Assembly (NCBI GenBank): GCA_029261235.1
Contig: JAJDBS010000079.1
Coordinates: forward strand, 35,954 to 99,953
Direction of reading: 5' to 3'
Source of the DNA: Nitrospirales bacterium
Lineage (GTDB): Bacteria > Nitrospirota > Nitrospiria > Nitrospirales > UBA8639
DNA: 64,000 nt
Shown here in pieces: positions 57,810 to 64,000 of the stretch. A program made the position numbers and the translations under genes. The notes beneath the pieces are model-generated. The model was not told the origin of the DNA, ran no database searches, and saw only the letters and a list, made by a program, of their open reading frames with translations. Numbering within the stretch: the stretch's first letter is position 1; the number at the start of each line of letters is the position of its first letter.

Positions 57810-60293
57810 TCAGGGAGCCTTGGTCACCTTGCGTCGTAGACGTGTTCGCGCGGTAGCTGATGACGCCACTTTTTTACGTAGTCCTGAAGTCGCCTGCGAC
57901 GGGCTTGTGGCCTTCTTGACTGTTTTTGTTTTCCGACCTTTTGCACGTAGGGCCGATTTGAGGACTTCTGACATGTTCTCCACGAAAATGCATTCTAGCC
58001 CTTGCACGAGGTGTTTCGGAATGTCATCCCAATCCTTTTGATTGCGTTTGGGGATAATAAGCGTGTGAATGTGCGCTCGTTTCGCGGCAAGAACTTTTTC
58101 CTTTAAGCCTCCTATGGGGAGAACGCGACCACGCAAGGTGATTTCACCTGTCATGGCGATATCGCGTTTGACTGGGACTAGACTAAGAGACGAGGCCATT
58201 GCCGTGGCAATCGTAATCCCAGCGGACGGTCCGTCTTTAGGGATCGCGCCTGCAGGCACATGAAGGTGAATGTCGTGTTTGGCAAAATGATTTGGGTCTA
58301 TTCCCAATTGTTTGGCTTGGGAGCGAATAAAACTCAGCGCCGTATGAGCCGATTCCTTCATGACGTCCCCAAGATGACCTGTTAACGTCAACAGACCTTT
58401 GCCTTTGCATGTCGAGGCTTCGACATACAAGACATCACCTCCGGTTTCTGTCCAGGCAAGTCCCGTGGACACGCCCACTTCATCTTTTTCCTGCTCTTGT
58501 TCTGGAACAAATTTTGGAATGCCCAAGTACTGCTGAAGGTTTTTCGGATTCACGCGATATTGCTTGATGTTGCCTTCAGCGATACATTTGGCAACTTTTC
58601 GCATCACGGTGGCCAATTCCCGTTCGAGGTTTCGAACTCCGGCTTCTCTTGTATAGTGAGAAATAATGTGTGTGACGCACATGTCTGTGAGATGAAGATG
58701 GTCATTGGTAATGCCATGCTCTTCTAATTGTCGAGGAATGAGGTATCGTTGCGCGATGCCAAATTTTTCTTCTTCCGAATACCCTGGAATGTTAATGATT
58801 TCCATTCGGTCACGTAGTGCGGAAAGCATGGGGTCAGATACATTCGCCGTCGTAATAAACATCACTTCGCTTAAGTCGACGGGGACACCAAGATAGTGAT
58901 CGACAAAGGCATTGTTCTGTTCCGGATCTAAGACCTCCAATAAGGCGGCAGATGGGTCTCCACGGAAATCCATGCCGACCTTATCGACTTCATCAAGCAT
59001 AATGACGGGATTGATGGTGCCGGCTTGTTTCAGCCCTTGAATGATTCTCCCGGGTAGTGCTCCGACGTATGTACGACGATGGCCTCGAATTTCTGCTTCA
59101 TCTCGTGTTCCACCAAGACTGATACGGACGAATTCTCTCCCAAGTGCGCGTGCAATGGATTTGCCTAAGGACGTTTTCCCCACTCCAGGTGGCCCCTCAA
59201 AGCACAGAATTGGCCCTTTCATCTTGTCTTTGAGTTTGCGTACAGCCAAATACTCTAAAATCCGTTCTTTGACTTTTTCCAGATCATAATGATCCTCATG
59301 GAGCACTTTGGAGGCTTCGCCTATATCTAAATTATCTGTCGAACGACGGCTCCACGGCACATCAACTAGCCATTCAAGATAGGCGCGAATGGTGCCAGCC
59401 TCCGCTGCATCTTGATGCATTTTCTCAAGCCGTCGAAGCTGCTTTTCAGCCTCTTTCAGGACCTTTTCTGGCATCTTGGCTTCTTGAATACGGTGGCGAA
59501 AGTCCGCCACATCTTCCGTACGATCATCGATGTCGCCCAGTTCCTTTTGAATGGCTTTGAGCTGCTCGCGGAGAAAGTATTCTCGTTGCGTTTTATCCAT
59601 CTCGCCTTTGGCATCAGATTGGATTTTTTGTTGCATCGACAAGACATCTAGCTCGTTACTGAGAATGTCATTGACTCGCGAAAGACGGGCTAGGGGGGCA
59701 GCGATTTCTAGGATTTCTTGAGTCAGGTCGATTTTGAGACCGAGGTTGGAGGCGATAATATCAGCTAGCCGTCCTGGGTCATCCAAGTTCTCAATGACCG
59801 TGAGTACATCTGGCATGATCACTTTCCCGAAACTCAGCAACTTTTCTAAGCCTTCGCGAGCGGTCCGAATAATCGCTTCATGTTCTATTAAAGGAGCCGT
59901 GGTCGATTCTTCTGTGAGCGTTTCGAGCTGGACGGTGAAAAATGGGCTTGATTGGGTGAAGGCTTGAATGCGGGCTTTGGTGAGGCCCTGGACCAAAATT
60001 TTGATGCGCTGATCGGGTAGCTTGATCATGCGCATGATGACTCCGACCGTTCCCGTCATATGAAGATCGTCCGACGTTGGCTCGTCGGTTTCTTGGTTTT
60101 TCTGAGTTGTGAGAAACAGCAATCGATCAGAGGCCAGGGCCGCTTCGATGGCCTTGATCGAGAGATCGCGTCCTACAAAAAGGGGAAGGACCATGTAGGG
60201 AAATATGACGATGTCTCGAACAGGTAGAAGCGGCAATTCATCTGGGATGTGTTCAATCGAGGGTGTTGAGAGATCCGATGTATCTTCGGTCAT
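57810..60293 (-). CDS. lon: ATP-dependent protease Lon
   Basis: [37 protein letters not shown]; catalytic [17 protein letters not shown]. Confidence 0.98.
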   Translation of the reverse strand: MTEDTSDLSTPSIEHIPDELPLLPVRDIVIFPYMVLPLFVGRDLSIKAIEAALASDRLLFLTTQKNQETDEPTSDDLHMTGTVGVIMRMIKLPDQRIKILVQGLTKARIQAFTQSSPFFTVQLETLTEESTTAPLIEHEAIIRTAREGLEKLLSFGKVIMPDVLTVIENLDDPGRLADIIASNLGLKIDLTQEILEIAAPLARLSRVNDILSNELDVLSMQQKIQSDAKGEMDKTQREYFLREQLKAIQKELGDIDDRTEDVADFRHRIQEAKMPEKVLKEAEKQLRRLEKMHQDAAEAGTIRAYLEWLVDVPWSRRSTDNLDIGEASKVLHEDHYDLEKVKERILEYLAVRKLKDKMKGPILCFEGPPGVGKTSLGKSIARALGREFVRISLGGTRDEAEIRGHRRTYVGALPGRIIQGLKQAGTINPVIMLDEVDKVGMDFRGDPSAALLEVLDPEQNNAFVDHYLGVPVDLSEVMFITTANVSDPMLSALRDRMEIINIPGYSEEEKFGIAQRYLIPRQLEEHGITNDHLHLTDMCVTHIISHYTREAGVRNLERELATVMRKVAKCIAEGNIKQYRVNPKNLQQYLGIPKFVPEQEQEKDEVGVSTGLAWTETGGDVLYVEASTCKGKGLLTLTGHLGDVMKESAHTALSFIRSQAKQLGIDPNHFAKHDIHLHVPAGAIPKDGPSAGITIATAMASSLSLVPVKRDIAMTGEITLRGRVLPIGGLKEKVLAAKRAHIHTLIIPKRNQKDWDDIPKHLVQGLECIFVENMSEVLKSALRAKGRKTKTVKKATSPSQATSGLRKKVASSATARTRLRRKVTKAP

Positions 60294-60907
60294 AGAAGTG
60301 TATCCGTTGGATTGATGATGACGGACTCGTGCACAGTATGTGCGTCGAGTGCTTGTGAATGTCTATGAGGACGGAGAACCAGGGGTTGTGAGGAAAGAAT
60401 CCTCATTGCTGATCATGTCGGGAGCTGCTGGAATGAATGGTATTTGATGATCGCATGTTCAATACTGGATTTATGAATTTTTCAATTCTCGAGATCTTCC
60501 ACGACGACATCTGCTCTTTGAATAACTTTCGATACTAGGAGAAGGAGAAAAAAGTTGTCAAGGTCCTTCGTGTGCTGGTTCCAATGCGCTGTCATGCTAC
60601 GTCATAACTTAGGTTGAGATGAGCTTTACAAGGAAGCAGATTCATGAATATAATTCCCCATCTGTTTTTTATGAAATTTCCGACCTCAACTAATTGGGGC
60701 CTCTCCCCACATTCATGACAATCCTGACAACTTCATTGCTAGGGATCCATCAGATTGTACCCGGCTAGTCGCGTGTTGATCCCGTATCCCTTCTGGACAA
60801 TTTCATTGCGCTTCTCCCAACTTCAGCAAATACATTCTCTGTGTCGATCCTTCACTCCTTGCTTAGATGTTTCTGCGCCGCAGCAAAGGGAGCAGGTTTT
60901 CGTCGCT

Positions 60908-63178
60908 GTGCGTCCAGCGGAGATTCTCCGCGTTGTGTTTTCTGCACTGATTCTGTTTAGCCTCTCTGCAGGCGCTTTATGGGCGCAGGATTCAGGAAAT
61001 TCTATTCAACGTATTGAGATAGACGGAAATCGGCATATAGAACGCCAAGCCATTATTGGCAAGTTGTCTATACACGTCGGCGACCCATTTTCTCGTGAAG
61101 AGGTTCGTGAGCAGATTCAAAAAATTTATAGTATGGGATTTTTTGAGGAAGTGGACGTCTTGACGCAACCGGTATCCGATGGGGTGATCGTGGTATTCCG
61201 AGTCACGGAAAAACCCTTTACGGTGGAAGTGGTCTATGACGGAAATGACGAATTGTCTGAGGAGAGCCTCAGTGAAAAAAATACCATTCGTAATCAGACA
61301 TTTCTTGATCAAGAGCAAGTGAAGGTCTCCGTTGAGCAATTCCGGAAACTCTATCAGGAAAAAGGGTACTACCATGCTCACATTATTCCGATTGTCGATT
61401 TAGTGGAAGAAGGGCAGGCTCGCTTGACCTATTATATCGATGAAGGTGAAGAGGCCCATATTCGCTCGATCAAATTTGAAGGGCGAAATGTCATTAGTGA
61501 GACATCGCTGTTTAAATTCCTGGCTAATCAAGAATATTCTTGGCCATGGTCTCTGTTTTCCGATACGGGTGTGCTGCGACGGGATGAAGTGCCGAATGAT
61601 GTGGAGCGAATCAAGGAAGTCTATATGAATAAAGGCTATCTAGACGTCCAAGTTGGGATGCCTCGGATAGACCTCGATGACACACAGGAATGGTTTTCGC
61701 TGGTATTCCCGATCATAGAAGGAGAACCCTATATTCTCAGCCAAGTGCAGTATACGGGCAATACCATTTTTTCTCACGAAGAATTGCAAGAAGAACTTGA
61801 TATGAAAGCTGGTGATGTCTTTCAACGCGCCAAGCTTCGAAATGAAATTACCCGTGTGACAGATCTCTATGGGGCTCGGGGCTATGCGTTTACTGAAGTC
61901 AGTCCATCTGTCGAACCAGATCCTGCTACGAGAAGTGCCAGAGTTAATTTTGTGGTGACTGAGGGGGAAATGGTGCGAATCAGAGATATTCGCATTACGG
62001 GGAATAGCAAAACTCGTGATAATGTGATTCGGAGAGAGTTGCGGGTGGATGAACGAGACATGATTAATTCTCCCGCGATTAAGAGAAGTTTTGAACGGCT
62101 GAATAACACGAACTATTTTGAAACCGTCGAAATTTTACCCAAACAAACTGCGCCAGGAGAGGTGGATCTTGATGTCAAAGTCAAAGAAAAGCCAACGGGG
62201 GCGTTTAGTATTGGCGGCGGTTTTAGCACCTTAGATCAATTCACCTTGATCGCGGACATTACCGAAGGTAACTTCTTGGGCCGTGGGTATTTAGCGAAGA
62301 TTCGAGGGCAGTTGGGGGGACGTCGATCATTAGGAGTTATCACCTTTCGAAATCCGGCCGTTTTTGATACCTTAACGTCTGTCCAAATCGATGGGTTTAG
62401 GACACGCACCAATTTTTTAACTTACGATGAAACGAGGACGGGTGCCAATCTGACCTTTGGTCGAGCCTTTTCTGAGTTTTTGACGGGAACATTTACACTT
62501 GTCGCGGAGCGTATCAATATTCGAGATGTTGATTCTGATGCTCCTGATCTCATTATAGACCAAGAAGGCAAGCAGTCCACGACGGGATTTCGTGCCAGTC
62601 TGTTTCGAGATTCTCGTGATTTTTTCTTAGATCCCAGAAGGGGAATCCGAATTGGTGTTAACACGAGTGTTGGGACTCAACTGTTGGGAGGGTCCAACAA
62701 TTTTTATAGCGTATCCTTCGATGCGTTGAAGTATACGCCACTTCCATTTTGGGATTTTCGTCATTCCATTCGGGGGCGAATTGGATTTGCTGAAGGATAT
62801 GGTGGAGAAAGACTCCCAGTCCCTGAATTTTTCTTCGTCGGAGGCATCAATACGTTACGAGGGTTTAAATTTGGCCGTGCGGGACCGGTGACTTCGAGAA
62901 ATGATCCTGCAGGGGCCAATAAACAATTGATTTTTAATAACGATTTGATTTTTCCTCTCTTGCCCGATGCGAAGTTAAATGGTGTCCTCTTTTTCGATTA
63001 TGGAAAAGGTTTCGCCGAAGGAGATGATTATACATTGAATCTTCGGCAAACAGCAGGGGTGGAAGTCCGTTGGATTTCACCCTTTGGGCCTCTTCGTGCG
63101 GCCTATGGATTTAACCTCGATCGTCGGAGAAAAGAGAAAAAAGGTGTATTTGAATTTTCGATTGGATCAGTCTTTTAG
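60908..63178 (+). CDS. bamA: Outer membrane protein assembly factor BamA
   Basis: POTRA repeats (IQRIEIDGNRHIERQAIIGKL) and C-terminal barrel (PEFFFVGGINTLRGFKFGRAGP; LRAAYGFNLD). ORF opens at TTG 60755; GTG 60908 gives a signal peptide, start uncertain. Confidence 0.95.
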   Translation: MRPAEILRVVFSALILFSLSAGALWAQDSGNSIQRIEIDGNRHIERQAIIGKLSIHVGDPFSREEVREQIQKIYSMGFFEEVDVLTQPVSDGVIVVFRVTEKPFTVEVVYDGNDELSEESLSEKNTIRNQTFLDQEQVKVSVEQFRKLYQEKGYYHAHIIPIVDLVEEGQARLTYYIDEGEEAHIRSIKFEGRNVISETSLFKFLANQEYSWPWSLFSDTGVLRRDEVPNDVERIKEVYMNKGYLDVQVGMPRIDLDDTQEWFSLVFPIIEGEPYILSQVQYTGNTIFSHEELQEELDMKAGDVFQRAKLRNEITRVTDLYGARGYAFTEVSPSVEPDPATRSARVNFVVTEGEMVRIRDIRITGNSKTRDNVIRRELRVDERDMINSPAIKRSFERLNNTNYFETVEILPKQTAPGEVDLDVKVKEKPTGAFSIGGGFSTLDQFTLIADITEGNFLGRGYLAKIRGQLGGRRSLGVITFRNPAVFDTLTSVQIDGFRTRTNFLTYDETRTGANLTFGRAFSEFLTGTFTLVAERINIRDVDSDAPDLIIDQEGKQSTTGFRASLFRDSRDFFLDPRRGIRIGVNTSVGTQLLGGSNNFYSVSFDALKYTPLPFWDFRHSIRGRIGFAEGYGGERLPVPEFFFVGGINTLRGFKFGRAGPVTSRNDPAGANKQLIFNNDLIFPLLPDAKLNGVLFFDYGKGFAEGDDYTLNLRQTAGVEVRWISPFGPLRAAYGFNLDRRRKEKKGVFEFSIGSVF

Positions 63179-63208
63179 GTCAAGGCCGGAATACAGAAAC
63201 GAGGAGCT

Positions 63209-63796
63209 ATGCAGCAGGTGAGTACAGGGATTTTGCGTTTTTGGAAGCGAGGTGGATCGGCTAGCATCATCGTCCTGTGCAGTCTTCTGGGTTGGGGCTG
63301 CGCATCGGTGAATGATGGAGTCTCAAAAGACCTTGTCGTTGGCGTTGTGGATCCCCAAAGAATTTTACAAGAAACAGCTAAAGGGCAGCAGCTCACTGAT
63401 GCGCTTAAGGCCTTTATGAAGGATCGTCAGACGTTAGTAGAATTAGAGCAGAAAGAACTACGCAATCTTGAGGAGTCATTGCGGGCTCAACGGACTGTGC
63501 TCAGTCCATCTGCGCGTGGACAAAAAGAAGAACAGTTTCGTCAAAAAATGGCAGTGTATCAACAAAAAGTAGCCGAGTTGAATCGCGAAGTCCAAGAAAA
63601 ACAACGAGAATTGCAGGACACATTTCGTCGGGAAGTCAGCGAGATCGTGGCTCAGATTGCGAGTGATCATAATCTCGGATTAGTGTTAGAGCATGGGCCA
63701 AGCTCTGGTACGTTGTTTTATCAAGAGAGTTGGGATATTTCGAATATTGTCATTGAGGCGTTGAATCAAGAGAGTGAAGCATCACAAAGTCCGTAG
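63209..63796 (+). CDS. OmpH/Skp-family periplasmic chaperone
   Basis: VGVVDPQRILQETAKGQQLTDALKAF, coiled coil, after bamA; lipobox-like LLGWGC. Confidence 0.88.
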   Translation: MQQVSTGILRFWKRGGSASIIVLCSLLGWGCASVNDGVSKDLVVGVVDPQRILQETAKGQQLTDALKAFMKDRQTLVELEQKELRNLEESLRAQRTVLSPSARGQKEEQFRQKMAVYQQKVAELNREVQEKQRELQDTFRREVSEIVAQIASDHNLGLVLEHGPSSGTLFYQESWDISNIVIEALNQESEASQSP

Positions 63797-63873
63797 TTGT
63801 TTGAGTTTGTTTTCTGTTTCATGGTACCTCGGTGTTGAAAGACGAATAGGATAAGGAACAAGGAGAAATCCCT

Positions 63874-64000
63874 ATGGCTCAAGAGGAGCTTAATATACTC
63901 GATATCCAAACATTATTGCCCCATCGTTATCCATTCCTCTTGGTTGATCGGATTCTTGAGATCGAGGCCGCAAAGCGGATTGTCGGTATCAAAAATGTCA
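63874..64000 (+). CDS. fabZ: 3-hydroxyacyl-ACP dehydratase FabZ (truncated by window end)
   Basis: [49 protein letters not shown] upstream. Confidence 0.92.
   Translation, partial: MAQEELNILDIQTLLPHRYPFLLVDRILEIEAAKRIVGIKNV

Overview
The window is one motility-centred chromosomal region from a diderm bacterium. Gene content and order look Nitrospira/Nitrospirota-like, but that is an impression and I could not test it. Left part (1-14.1 kb): motA end, motB, flgF-flgG-flgA-flgH-flgI-flgJ, flgM-flgN-flgK-flgL, a REC-GGDEF protein, a hybrid kinase, fliW and csrA. Centre (14.3-48.4 kb): a ~34 kb sugar/glycan island inserted between csrA and flagellin. It has GDP-heptose-type nucleotide-sugar genes, a ColD/E1-like PLP protein with His in place of the catalytic Lys, an acetolactate-synthase-like ThDP enzyme, two B12-radical-SAM proteins, a GT plus three-methyltransferase fusion, a GT fusion split by one in-frame TGA, a ~3,480-aa glycosyltransferase with three repeated GT2-TPR modules, two GT9 heptosyltransferases and a Maf-like/CgeB-like fusion. 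Right part (48.6-54.7 kb): fliC, flaG, fliD, fliS, a FliT-like gene, a DHp-like miniprotein, a PilZ protein and a CgeB-like GT. It then runs into housekeeping genes: HD hydrolase, DUF2062, thiL and lon (minus strand), then bamA, ompH/skp and partial fabZ. Readable regulatory signals: a full-consensus sigma-54 promoter before flgF, sigma-28-like promoters before flgM and fliC, and a fliC leader with a CsrA-type hairpin plus an SD-overlapping ACGGA, in the same window as fliW and csrA. I saw no CRISPR array, rRNA, tRNA or transposase. All family calls are from reading motifs, with no database search.
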